Below, in pieces: positions 1 through 8,265 of a stretch of DNA of 59,195 bases; the stretch's first letter is position 1; every line of letters starts with the position of its first letter. The stretch spans positions 1 to 59,195 of the IMG/VR virus record IMGVR_UViG_3300008448_000086; one strand, 5' to 3'. This stretch comes from a virus. A program made the translations under genes and the position numbers. Under the pieces are notes generated by a model that saw nothing but the letters and a program-made list of their open reading frames with translations, searched no databases and had not been told where the DNA came from.

Positions 1-726
1 TGTTGTAGCAGTGACAGTAATAAGGTTTGTAGCACCTGCTGATAGAGATGCTGAAGTGGATGTACAAGTTACAGTTACACCTGCTGTGTTGAAGTTGAAA
101 GAACCTCCTGCTGCGATGGAAGCTCCTGCTTCGTTGAAGGTGAGTTCTGGCAATTGAAGATTCCCAGCATTTACAGCTGTTATATTAAGCCTATAATAAG
201 AGTATGCAGAATATGGGGCTGCTATAGTAAGTGTATTATACTGACCTGTAGTATAAACGAATCCCGTTCTTGTATCTAATGTAGTGAAAGATATACCATC
301 ATTACTACCTTGTAAATTAAAATTAGTAGGATAGCCAGCAATACCACCTCTATAAAATATAGAATATGAACGTATTGTTACTGCTGATGTAAATTGGTAT
401 TGAATCCATTGTGTTGGTGTTGCTGATGGAGTCCAATCAGAACTTGTATTTGCATCAAAAGCTTGCCACGGATTAGTACTACCCATTATACTGGCCATAA
501 CAACACCACTTGGAGTTGTATTACTTGTCATAACAGGATTGAGCCTTGTTGATTGAGCAGCTAAAGCACTATTATTCAAGCTATTCACCGTAGCATTCAC
601 ATCCATTGTAACGGTAAACCCATTGGTATAAACATCATCACCTGTGGTAGGAATACCTAAACTCGCACCGTCATTCCAGGTTGAGGTACTATTAAAGTTG
701 CCATTCTGAACTGCCCAGCGTACCAT
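1..726 (-). CDS. Tail fibre/adhesin with discoidin-like domain (3' end cut)
   Basis: The reading frame opens with ATG at 726 and stays open through 242 codons to the window edge, so the C-terminus is missing. Residues about 66-200 look like an F5/8 type C (discoidin) carbohydrate-binding module: WQAFDAN near residue 87, WIQYQF near 107, LQGSNDG near 138 and YRLNITA near 178 are in the family order. Residues 1-60 are a Thr/Asn-rich module typical of phage fibre N-termini. It is the last visible gene of the leftward fibre cassette, 2 nt after the preceding stop. I infer a role in attachment to host surface glycans; the discoidin call rests on motif pattern only. Confidence 0.75.
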   Translation of the reverse strand, partial: MVRWAVQNGNFNSTSTWNDGASLGIPTTGDDVYTNGFTVTMDVNATVNSLNNSALAAQSTRLNPVMTSNTTPSGVVMASIMGSTNPWQAFDANTSSDWTPSATPTQWIQYQFTSAVTIRSYSIFYRGGIAGYPTNFNLQGSNDGISFTTLDTRTGFVYTTGQYNTLTIAAPYSAYSYYRLNITAVNAGNLQLPELTFNEAGASIAAGGSFNFNTAGVTVTCTSTSASLSAGATNLITVTATT

Positions 727-728
727 AT

Positions 729-1031
729 CTAACTATAAATTGCTGTTAAGTAATCATTCCATGCCACACCCCCAGCAGGCTGTGCTGTTGCTGTTGCACT
801 AACACTACCATCTGCTGCTATTGTAAGCCTTGTAATAGTCCATACAGCTGATGCCTCACTACTACCTGTTAAAGCTATCCCACAATAAAGGAATGAGCCA
901 CTTGTAGCAAATCTCCTTATTGTATTGTAAGGATTGAAAGCATCCCAAGCATAACCATTCCACTTCCAAGATGTTCCTGAAGAAGTGTAAACCTGATTAA
1001 GCGTTGGACTGGATGGAAAATCTAAAGGCAT
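729..1031 (-). CDS. Small tail-fibre-associated protein
   Basis: A 100-residue protein whose start MPLDFPSSPTLNQVYTSSG followed by WKWNGYAWDAF is the recurrent N-terminal module of many phage tail-fibre proteins, here without the long fibre shaft. It starts on the stop of the upstream gene (TAATG, one-base overlap), so the two are translationally coupled. It may be an adaptor between fibre and tail or a shortened fibre. Function is inferred from the module and the neighbouring fibre genes. Confidence 0.7.
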   Translation of the reverse strand: MPLDFPSSPTLNQVYTSSGTSWKWNGYAWDAFNPYNTIRRFATSGSFLYCGIALTGSSEASAVWTITRLTIAADGSVSATATAQPAGGVAWNDYLTAIYS

Positions 1032-1573
1032 TAAATATCTATTTGATAAGCGTTTACAAATATATCATCCACTTCTTGATTAGACAAGCCTAACACCGCC
1101 TGAATCATACTAACTGTAGGACTTGTTCTTTCGATGTTATTAGAATAATCCCAAGCGTATTGAGCCTTAATCTTAAACTCCTGTTCTGCCTGTGTTCCTG
1201 ATGGGAGAGCATTGATAGCAGTAGTCACATCATCCTCTAATCCTTGTATAGCTAACTGCGCTCTAAGCTGCCACCTTGTAACCCTAACAGGAACACCATC
1301 CACAACATCCTGAACAAGAGGGAAAACAAGTTTACTCTTAGCATAGTTGTCTATGTTGAGGGATAGAAGAACATTTAATAAATGCAGTCTTTCATCCTCA
1401 ATAAGTGCTGTTTCTCCTGTTGTTTCAAGGTCTGATGCTATCCTTGCTTCGAGCAAAGGCTTATCAGAGGATACTCTTGAATAGAGAATATCGCTGATGT
1501 ATTTAGCAGCCTTCTCTGTTGTCAGATAGGGTTTGCTGTCTTTCTCAATGTAAAAGTCGAAGTTGTATGTCAT
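1031..1573 (-). CDS. Tail protein, possible fibre assembly factor
   Basis: 180 residues, mostly helical. The C-terminal part (AWDYSNNIERTSPTVSMIQAVLGLS then DDIFVNAYQ, from about residue 139) resembles the helical end of phage fibre-assembly or XkdW-like proteins, which carry a tract of similar spacing. Its place between fibre genes supports a structural or chaperone role. I do not recognise a specific family; treat it as an uncharacterised tail-module protein. Confidence 0.6.
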   Translation of the reverse strand: MTYNFDFYIEKDSKPYLTTEKAAKYISDILYSRVSSDKPLLEARIASDLETTGETALIEDERLHLLNVLLSLNIDNYAKSKLVFPLVQDVVDGVPVRVTRWQLRAQLAIQGLEDDVTTAINALPSGTQAEQEFKIKAQYAWDYSNNIERTSPTVSMIQAVLGLSNQEVDDIFVNAYQIDI

Positions 1574-1578
1574 AATAT

Positions 1579-2604
1579 TTATAGAATTTTATAAAAGTCT
1601 TTTATGTTTTTTATAATATTATCTGCATTAGCTTGTTGAATTGAGTTGTATATAATAATCTCATACATGTAACCAGAATAGAAAAACTCACCCCTAAGAG
1701 AACCTGGAACTCCTATATGCAAATCGTATTTGCTTCCACCAACTTGCGCCCCGCCATAACCAGCTCCTCTAAATGTATAATTTTTTAATCTTGATTGATA
1801 ATCAAATTCCATCTCTGCAGAAGCGTTACTAAAATTTACAGATAAATTTAACTTTGTATTTTCAAAAAAATAATCAAATATTATATTAGCTGGTCTGCTG
1901 AAATTTCTATTACTCGTTGCATAACTAAAAGAATCTACTCTAGGGCTTCTGTTCTCATAAGATATACAAAAACCAAACTCTCCAGTAAACGCATCCCCAC
2001 CAGTATATGTCCCACCATTATCTAGTATAGTATATCTTGCACTCTGATTTGGCAGTAAAGATGGCTCAACAAGCATAACTATAGTCGATTTCCCAGCAGC
2101 TGAATTTATAAAATTAAAAGCAGCATTTCCACCTTGTCGACTATTTGTTCCAGGTATTGAAAGATATTGAGCTCCGCTGAATAAAACAGAGGCTATATTG
2201 TTTCTTATGACTAATCTTGGTTGCAAATTACTTGTTGGCTGAGTGAAATGGTAATTATTTCCGGATTGGTCATGCCACGTTTTTATAAAAATATCTTGGC
2301 CACTACAAAATATTCCAGCCTCGTTATAATTTACATATCCGTCATAATCGTATATATCCAATTCTGCATTATCGCTATTTCTCCTAATTGTTAGTATAGG
2401 GCCAGAGTATGTCGGATTTAATTTCCTAAGAGAAACAGCAAGCACTTGAGGCACATTAATAATGTTTCTAAATGATGGAGTTTGCTTTATCACATCACCA
2501 ATAGCTAGGCCATTACTAAATCCAGCATCAAAGCCACTTCCTACACCAGAGGATAGTCCTTTTTCTGCTCCATTTTGCAATCCATTTAGTAATCCTATGC
2601 TCAT
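1579..2604 (-). CDS. Tail protein with arabinofuranosidase-B-like domain
   Basis: 341 residues. After a Gly-rich leader (residues 1-35), residues about 52-150 carry the signature of the AbfB catalytic-like (GH54, ArabFuran) fold seen in many phage fibres: AVSLRKLNPTYSGPILTIRR, SDNAELDIY and TWHDQSGNNYHFTQPT. The rest (residues 150-341) is beta-rich and probably a concanavalin-like jelly roll ending in YEIIIYNS, typical of LamG-type lectins. In the fibre operon it is likely a host-glycan-binding or glycan-degrading tail component. Catalytic activity cannot be judged from the sequence. Confidence 0.75.
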   Translation of the reverse strand: MSIGLLNGLQNGAEKGLSSGVGSGFDAGFSNGLAIGDVIKQTPSFRNIINVPQVLAVSLRKLNPTYSGPILTIRRNSDNAELDIYDYDGYVNYNEAGIFCSGQDIFIKTWHDQSGNNYHFTQPTSNLQPRLVIRNNIASVLFSGAQYLSIPGTNSRQGGNAAFNFINSAAGKSTIVMLVEPSLLPNQSARYTILDNGGTYTGGDAFTGEFGFCISYENRSPRVDSFSYATSNRNFSRPANIIFDYFFENTKLNLSVNFSNASAEMEFDYQSRLKNYTFRGAGYGGAQVGGSKYDLHIGVPGSLRGEFFYSGYMYEIIIYNSIQQANADNIIKNIKDFYKIL

Positions 2605-2616
2605 TATTTTACTTTA

Positions 2617-3072
2617 TTAAGCCGAATAATCCATTCCGTTAGCCATGATGAATGCAGATGTTCCACCAGATAGGTTTGCTAAAGTAGTAGCTCTTAATAC
2701 GTCATTTGGCATTAATGGAATATACTGTCTTCCAGTATTATCAATTGGTAAGCCAGGAATGTTTATTCCATTCAAGAAGTCTACTACAAACCTAGCAGCA
2801 TTTGTGTTACCACTTGATACGGGAATATTAACTAGCCCAACAGGAATTACAGTGCTACCTCCTCTTAAAATATACACAAATGTATTAATAGCTACAGTAT
2901 CGTTAGTTGATGCTGTCAAACTAATAACCCTTCCTCCATTTGCCCCAGCTGTGTATATAGTAGTTCCATTAGTATTACTACCAAGCGTGCCTATTGTTGT
3001 ACCTGTAAGAACAGCTACACCTGCATTTGGTACATTTGCAACTTTTATAATCGCTGAATTTGGTAAAGCCAT
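2617..3072 (-). CDS. Virion-associated beta-rich protein
   Basis: 151 residues, no signal peptide, rich in Thr, Asn, Val and Gly, with alternating hydrophobic strands expected of a phage structural protein. MALPNSAIIKVANVPNAG at the start and IPLMPNDVLRATTLANL near the end resemble conserved hypothetical virion proteins next to fibre genes. It sits between the arabinofuranosidase-like and collagen-like genes with a 12-nt gap. Its precise role is unknown. Confidence 0.6.
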   Translation of the reverse strand: MALPNSAIIKVANVPNAGVAVLTGTTIGTLGSNTNGTTIYTAGANGGRVISLTASTNDTVAINTFVYILRGGSTVIPVGLVNIPVSSGNTNAARFVVDFLNGINIPGLPIDNTGRQYIPLMPNDVLRATTLANLSGGTSAFIMANGMDYSA

Positions 3073-3076
3073 GATA

Positions 3077-3904
3077 TTAAAAATTAAATAGTATTCTTTG
3101 ATTTGTCATTATCGCATAATCCACATCATCAGCAAAGCTATCCAAACTTGTCTTTACAAGGTTGTTTGTAGGATACTTTGTTGACGAAGTATCTAATGTT
3201 ACATTCTCCTTATTAGCTACATTCTCAGGCGTAAAACCAATCTCAGTCAGCACATTCGTAGCGCTCACCACACTACCATTCCCTTTCAGTAACCCGTTGA
3301 ATGTTGTTGCTGTAAGCGAATTTACGGTATTTGTTCCGTTTGCACCCTGTGGTCCTTGTGGGCCTTCTGGCAGCGTTTCCTGAACCCATTGATACGTATT
3401 AGCGTCGTGATAATATGTATATTGAACACCTGTATCGGAATGAAACCATAAAGCTCCGGCAGGAATGCTGTTAGTGCCTGTACCAGTAGGAGTGGTATTT
3501 TTGATGAAGTCTATAGCTACTCCGTTATCTCCAGTGTCTCCCTTATCTCCTTTATCTCCTTTTACACCTTGAATACCTTGGATACCCTGAATACCTTGTA
3601 TCCCTTGAGGTCCTTGAGGGCCTTGAGCACCCACAAGAGAATCTAAGAAATCCTGTTCTGTGCCGGTATTCCCTTCTTCCAGCCATATCTCATAAGCACT
3701 CTTGCCATCTACACCTATAGTCCCATTAGCACCAGGAGGCCCTTGAATACCTTGAGAAGCTGTGATAGACACGTTTGTAGGGGCATTGCTTGACACAACT
3801 ACATTCATTCTGATATTACTACCAGGAGTAATTGTTACCTCGGCAGGCTCAGATGAGCTTACCTCTACGAGCGGTTGTTGTCCTATGATTTCTACAAATG
3901 CCAT
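3077..3904 (-). CDS. Collagen-like tail fibre protein
   Basis: 275 residues with three stretches of Gly-X-Y triplets: near residue 53 (GIQGPPGANG), a long run near 93-130 (GPQGPQGIQG, repeated GIQ units, then GDKGDKGDTGDNG) and near 181 (GPQGPQGANG). Such triplets form a trimeric shaft in phage fibres. The N-terminal 50 residues look like an attachment domain; the C-terminal part ends in a helix (SLDSFADDVDYAIMTNQRI). Its stop and the neighbouring start overlap by one base at 3904. The repeats are visible directly; the fibre role is inferred from family precedent. Confidence 0.85.
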   Translation of the reverse strand: MAFVEIIGQQPLVEVSSSEPAEVTITPGSNIRMNVVVSSNAPTNVSITASQGIQGPPGANGTIGVDGKSAYEIWLEEGNTGTEQDFLDSLVGAQGPQGPQGIQGIQGIQGIQGVKGDKGDKGDTGDNGVAIDFIKNTTPTGTGTNSIPAGALWFHSDTGVQYTYYHDANTYQWVQETLPEGPQGPQGANGTNTVNSLTATTFNGLLKGNGSVVSATNVLTEIGFTPENVANKENVTLDTSSTKYPTNNLVKTSLDSFADDVDYAIMTNQRILFNF

Positions 3905-4257
3905 TAAGCTGTAGTTATTTCTTGTTGTACTTTATATTTACCACCTATGAGCGTCTTTCTAAGACCATTAGAAAATGTGCATTGCAGGTCGTAGAAGTAT
4001 GTTCCAGGAGTAAGAGTTGTTATGTAGTTAAATGTAACAGTGCTACCTGTAACAGTAAATTCAGAACCTGCCTGAAGCGTAGCTGCTATCGTAGGAGATT
4101 CTGAGTCTGCTTTGATATACATAAGCAGCGTAGCTCCTGTAAAATTCAAGGGCTTTTGCTCAGCATCCTTAAAGTTAACTACGGCATCAAAGGTATCCCC
4201 CTTAATAACCGTAAAGTTTACGTCTGCCTTAATTATGTTTGATACTTCTGTTGCCAT
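3904..4257 (-). CDS. BppU-like baseplate/fibre adaptor domain protein
   Basis: 117 residues forming one predicted beta-sandwich: NFTVIKGDTFDAVVNFKD, then FTGATLLMYIKAD and TPGTYFYDLQCTF. This strand order is that of the small Ig-like N-terminal domain of baseplate-upper proteins (BppU) of siphophages, which anchor fibres. It starts 1 nt before the signal-peptide fibre's downstream end and is coupled to the collagen fibre. I infer that it links a fibre to the tail. Confidence 0.65.
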   Translation of the reverse strand: MATEVSNIIKADVNFTVIKGDTFDAVVNFKDAEQKPLNFTGATLLMYIKADSESPTIAATLQAGSEFTVTGSTVTFNYITTLTPGTYFYDLQCTFSNGLRKTLIGGKYKVQQEITTA

Positions 4258-4258
4258 A

Positions 4259-7111
4259 TTATTTGAATACTTTTACTTTAAATGTTGCTGATGCCGGGTC
4301 AAGACTTCCTGTTCCATAATTAGAGAATCTAACAGTAACTGTATCTGTTGCGCTTACCCAAGCTGTAAAACAACTATGATTCAGATTAACTGAGTTTTGA
4401 ATGCCTAAAGATACTACATCCCCTTCTGTTGCACCTGTTACTGTTATAGTTAAATCTGATTTATTTCCGTTATTCGTTGATGGGAAGTCAAGTGTAGCAG
4501 ACCCTGAAATCTCATTAGCTATCTTTTGCCATCCACCACCTGTACCACGATACACATAGTTAGCTGAATCAGTAGTGCTGAATAATTGAAGGCCTGTTGC
4601 AGGTGTAGCTATCGAATCTCTTTGCGTATTTGTCATACGTGGCTGTAAGAAGCCTTTAGTCGTAGATACGATATTAACTAAAGAAGAAGTGTCATCTGTA
4701 GCTGTTCCTACAAGTAGATTACCTCTATGGCTTATTCTGACTCTTTCGGTAAGCGTCTGTAATGTAGTTCCAGGTGTAGTTGATGATGATGTTCTAAATA
4801 TAACCGAACCGCCAACCCCAGCACCAGTACCTCTACCTGCATTAATTGTAAAGTTAGAGCCTATGGTATCTACCGCTGTTGGATATCCTGATGGTGCGAA
4901 GAAGTTTAAGTTTGCTAAATCAGGTCTTCTTACTCTGTGTCCTGCTCCTAGATAAAAGTCATTAATATAAGCCGTTCCGTCAAACCCGCCTCCAATAAAA
5001 GCGTATCTTCCAGTCAGACCAAGAAGAGTAGTGTCTGCGTTATTCGCATCATATCCTCCTCCTGCAACTAAATGTATTGCATTGCTGGTTGACGAAGGTA
5101 TATTTAACGCATCTCCTGAAGATATGATTGTGTTATTTACCCCAGTAGTAATTCCTCTTCCAGCAGCTCTACCTATCATAATAGAATATCTGCCACCTGA
5201 TGTCAAATCAAATCCAGCACTTCCGCCTAATGCCACTAACCCATTCCCTCCTGAAGATGTAAGTCCGGCAGCAGAATAACTTCCTATAGCTATTAAGCCT
5301 TGCTGTGTAGAAGCCCCACCTACAAGAAGTCTATTTGATGTTATTTTTATTTGGTTATCATTTGTGCTTGGACTAAAATTAAGTATTCCAGATACGTTAA
5401 CATCTCCATTTACATCCAACCTAGGTACTGCTGTTTGAGCAATGCCTACGTATGATGTATCTCTGTTAATTAATACATTGCCTTGGTTGTTTATGGTAAG
5501 CCTATTTTGTAGTGTTTGTAGTGTAGTTCCAGAAGATGTTGCAGGAGAAGTTCTAAATATAACCGAACCTCCACGTCCATTTCCAGTGCCTCTTCCGGCA
5601 TTGATAGTAAAATCGCTACCTATGGTGTCTATAGCTGTAGGATATCCTGATGGGGCAAAGAAGTTTATATTGCTTAAATGAGGACTACGAACTCTGTGGC
5701 CACCACCAAAATAATAATCTCTTATATAAGTTCCTGTACCTCCACCTCCTATAAAAGCATAACTTGAAGTTAATCCTAATAAAATAGTATCCGCCCTGTT
5801 TGACTCATGTAACCCTCCAACTATTTGTATTGAATTTGATGTATTTGATGGAACATTACCCCATCCATCAGAACCACCGATAAATATATTATTTGCCCCT
5901 GTGGTTATTGAGCTTCCTGCATTATTACCTACAAAAGTATTTCTTAAACCAGATGTCAAGCTCTGCCCAGTAGTTCTACCAATTAATACATTCTCAAATC
6001 CGGTTAAACTACTATATGTTCCACTAGGACTTATAAGAACATTTCTTGCTCCAAAATTTGACGGCAAGGTTAAATTATTTGCTCCCCAAACCAAGCTACC
6101 ATCAGTACTATTTTGATTTACTATAACAGCTGAATTAGACGGACTTGTAGCAGCTAGCCTTAATATACCATTTACTCTTGTATTCCCATTTACATTCAGC
6201 GTATTCGTACTGTCAGGTACACCCCCTATGCTAACCCTTCCATTAGAGAAGAATCTTGTAGTATCAGAACTGCCTATAAACGTAAGTCTTCTCGTATTCA
6301 AATTGATATTAGTATTCTGATTCAAAGAACCTCCTAATCTGAAAACAGTGCTGTCTTTTGTAAGGCCGTTAGCAGCAGTGAACTTATACGGATTCAGCAT
6401 CGCTGCCGTATCATTCTTTGATATACCTATGCTATCCTTTACAGCTACAACAGAATCTCCTGATGTAAAATAAATGCTATCTCTTCCTAATATACGGAAT
6501 ACAGATGTTAATCCACCTTCCGATATCTCTCTTGAAACAGTATCAAATGCAGGATAATAAATAGCTGCAAGCTCTAATCTGTTAGGTCCTACACTTGGTT
6601 TTAAAGGAACAGGTCTTTCTGTACCCTGCACCACTGTAGCTCCGGTAGTTGTCAAAGCAATAACGTCTATCCTGGCATTGGCATTAGCTGTCTTTACAGG
6701 AGATGTTACTGTCTGCTGGGTGGTTAAATTATAATACACCCCATTGATAAAGTACGTAGAAGGGGATACCGTGTATTGTCTTGATAATCCAAGCTGATTC
6801 ACGTCACCTCCTGTTACCAATTTGGTATATGTTTCCTGAGATGCACCTGCTATTTTAGCCCAGCGCTGTCCGGTATATTGCCAAACAGAAGTATCTCCTG
6901 CTTTAGCAACTTGGATGATATAGCCCTTACCAGGCCATCCAGAGCCAGTCAAAGGAGCAGCAGGCGTATCAATGTAAATAGGTATGCTCATCCAATTACG
7001 AGCAAGGATACGAGTCACATCAATACCCTGCGGACCACCCAATACCATTGGAGGTTGAGCAGAAGCAAAGACACTTACAAAAATTAAAACAAACGCTAAT
7101 AAAAACCTCAT
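4259..7111 (-). CDS. Large tail fibre with N-terminal signal peptide
   Basis: 950 residues. The first 18 residues, MRFLLAFVLIFVSVFASA, form a classical Sec signal peptide ending A-S-A before QPP, which is unusual for a cytoplasmically assembled virion protein. The body is a repetitive beta-rich fibre with trimeric-adhesin-like units (FVGNNAGSSITTGANNIFIG). About 165 residues are duplicated (roughly 385-550 and 640-805), sharing FFAPSGYPTA, DTIGS, FTINAGRGTG and GGSVIFRTS. The last about 85 residues form a compact beta domain ending in FKVKVFK. It is in the fibre operon between the BppU-like gene and a tail-module gene. It is probably a fibre; export is an alternative. Confidence 0.8.
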   Translation of the reverse strand: MRFLLAFVLIFVSVFASAQPPMVLGGPQGIDVTRILARNWMSIPIYIDTPAAPLTGSGWPGKGYIIQVAKAGDTSVWQYTGQRWAKIAGASQETYTKLVTGGDVNQLGLSRQYTVSPSTYFINGVYYNLTTQQTVTSPVKTANANARIDVIALTTTGATVVQGTERPVPLKPSVGPNRLELAAIYYPAFDTVSREISEGGLTSVFRILGRDSIYFTSGDSVVAVKDSIGISKNDTAAMLNPYKFTAANGLTKDSTVFRLGGSLNQNTNINLNTRRLTFIGSSDTTRFFSNGRVSIGGVPDSTNTLNVNGNTRVNGILRLAATSPSNSAVIVNQNSTDGSLVWGANNLTLPSNFGARNVLISPSGTYSSLTGFENVLIGRTTGQSLTSGLRNTFVGNNAGSSITTGANNIFIGGSDGWGNVPSNTSNSIQIVGGLHESNRADTILLGLTSSYAFIGGGGTGTYIRDYYFGGGHRVRSPHLSNINFFAPSGYPTAIDTIGSDFTINAGRGTGNGRGGSVIFRTSPATSSGTTLQTLQNRLTINNQGNVLINRDTSYVGIAQTAVPRLDVNGDVNVSGILNFSPSTNDNQIKITSNRLLVGGASTQQGLIAIGSYSAAGLTSSGGNGLVALGGSAGFDLTSGGRYSIMIGRAAGRGITTGVNNTIISSGDALNIPSSTSNAIHLVAGGGYDANNADTTLLGLTGRYAFIGGGFDGTAYINDFYLGAGHRVRRPDLANLNFFAPSGYPTAVDTIGSNFTINAGRGTGAGVGGSVIFRTSSSTTPGTTLQTLTERVRISHRGNLLVGTATDDTSSLVNIVSTTKGFLQPRMTNTQRDSIATPATGLQLFSTTDSANYVYRGTGGGWQKIANEISGSATLDFPSTNNGNKSDLTITVTGATEGDVVSLGIQNSVNLNHSCFTAWVSATDTVTVRFSNYGTGSLDPASATFKVKVFK

Positions 7112-7112
7112 A

Positions 7113-7676
7113 TTAATAGAATTGAATCACAAATACATCACCATTCATAATCGTATCCCCTACGCCTGTAAGGTTTACGGTAGAGCCTCCCTTGAACCAA
7201 TCGTAAAAGTTCAATGCGTTTCTTACGATACGTATCCTCTTATTGAGAATCCTTGAATCACTAAACGAGGTAAGTCCTGCTGTAATATCAACCCCACCAA
7301 CAAGGACAATGTCATCAGGAAGCGTAGCACCGCCACCTCCACCAGGAGTGGATGGGATAGCCAAATAATCGTCGGTCAACCCAACAAATGCCGAGCTTCC
7401 TGTGTTGTATATCGGAAGCTGTCTGCCGAAGTCGTAGATGGATATTCTACTAATTAACAGCGAAACAGCTCTATCTTTCTTCTCCTGCTGGATATATGCT
7501 GACTGATAAGACCAGGATACCGCCTTCTTTAAGACGTATATCAGCAATCTCTCCTTCTCATAACTATTGTCATTCTCAAAGAACCTCTCGTCGGTTGACT
7601 TAACGCCCAACTTGTACAAGGCTTTGTTAGCCCTGCTAATCCATGTCTGAACTTCAGTTGTACTATATTGTGGCAT
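7113..7676 (-). CDS. Tail/virion protein, unknown family
   Basis: 187 residues. An N-terminal helical segment (WISRANKALYKLGVKSTDERFF) is followed by a Gly-rich linker (GGGGGATLPDD near residue 114) and a C-terminal beta domain ending MNGDVFVIQFY. The linker-plus-beta architecture is common among phage tail-module proteins that link a fibre. It overlaps the next upstream gene by one base. I do not recognise a named family. Confidence 0.6.
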   Translation of the reverse strand: MPQYSTTEVQTWISRANKALYKLGVKSTDERFFENDNSYEKERLLIYVLKKAVSWSYQSAYIQQEKKDRAVSLLISRISIYDFGRQLPIYNTGSSAFVGLTDDYLAIPSTPGGGGGATLPDDIVLVGGVDITAGLTSFSDSRILNKRIRIVRNALNFYDWFKGGSTVNLTGVGDTIMNGDVFVIQFY

Positions 7677-8194
7677 TAACCGTAGATTGCGTCGTTATCG
7701 GTGATGAATTTAATTCTGTCTATTGCATGCTGAGAGCTGAGGATGTCATTATCGGCTTCTGCATTTTTAGCTGCCTCGATGTCGATGACAATCTTCATGC
7801 TTTCTCTCAGATAATCGTTGTTGTTTACAAGTGCCGGCTCGATAGTCATTTTATTAACTCTCTCAAACAGAGCCACTTTGGAGTAGCATACCAGCGTAAC
7901 CACCTTTGAAAGGGAGTACACGCTACCTACCACAGGGGATGCCGGAGTGATTTCCAAGGACACCGTAAAGGCGTAATCCTGGTCAATATCCGTGATAGTG
8001 ATAACATCGCTCGGATAGGTTACGTATGAGAAGTTTATGGACTTATACAGGCTCCCGTCTGACTTATAGATGTACAGATACCTGCTGGTCATAGCAGCCT
8101 TTGTTTCGGGTGCTGCGTAGTTTGTGGTATCTGTTATTTGAAATGTTGTGCAGTCTGCGCTCTGACTTGCCGTAAATGCTGCTGTGATGGGCAT
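7676..8194 (-). CDS. Tail/virion protein, unknown family
   Basis: 172 residues starting at ATG 8194 (MPITAAFTAS); a TTG six codons earlier is possible but lies nearer the terminator and is less likely. The N-terminal half is a beta sandwich typical of virion proteins (FQITDTTNY, RYLYIYKSDGSLY). The C-terminal half is helical, with RESMKIVIDIEAAKNAEADNDILSSQ. It is the first gene after the terminator that closes the giant gene, so its transcription needs read-through or its own promoter; a weak TATTTTTG box lies just upstream without a clear -33 partner. Confidence 0.6.
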   Translation of the reverse strand: MPITAAFTASQSADCTTFQITDTTNYAAPETKAAMTSRYLYIYKSDGSLYKSINFSYVTYPSDVITITDIDQDYAFTVSLEITPASPVVGSVYSLSKVVTLVCYSKVALFERVNKMTIEPALVNNNDYLRESMKIVIDIEAAKNAEADNDILSSQHAIDRIKFITDNDAIYG

Positions 8195-8216
8195 CTTGCT
8201 TATTTTAAACAAAAAT

Positions 8217-8241
8217 AAAAAAACCCCTCCGTAAAGAGGGG
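8217..8241 (-). terminator. Intrinsic terminator after giant virion gene
   Basis: On the minus strand CCCCTC, a six-base loop and GAGGGG are followed by seven T residues. The stem is perfect and lies 25 nt past the stop of the giant gene. Confidence 0.85.
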
Positions 8242-8265
8242 TTGTTTATATCCACACTTTCTTAT

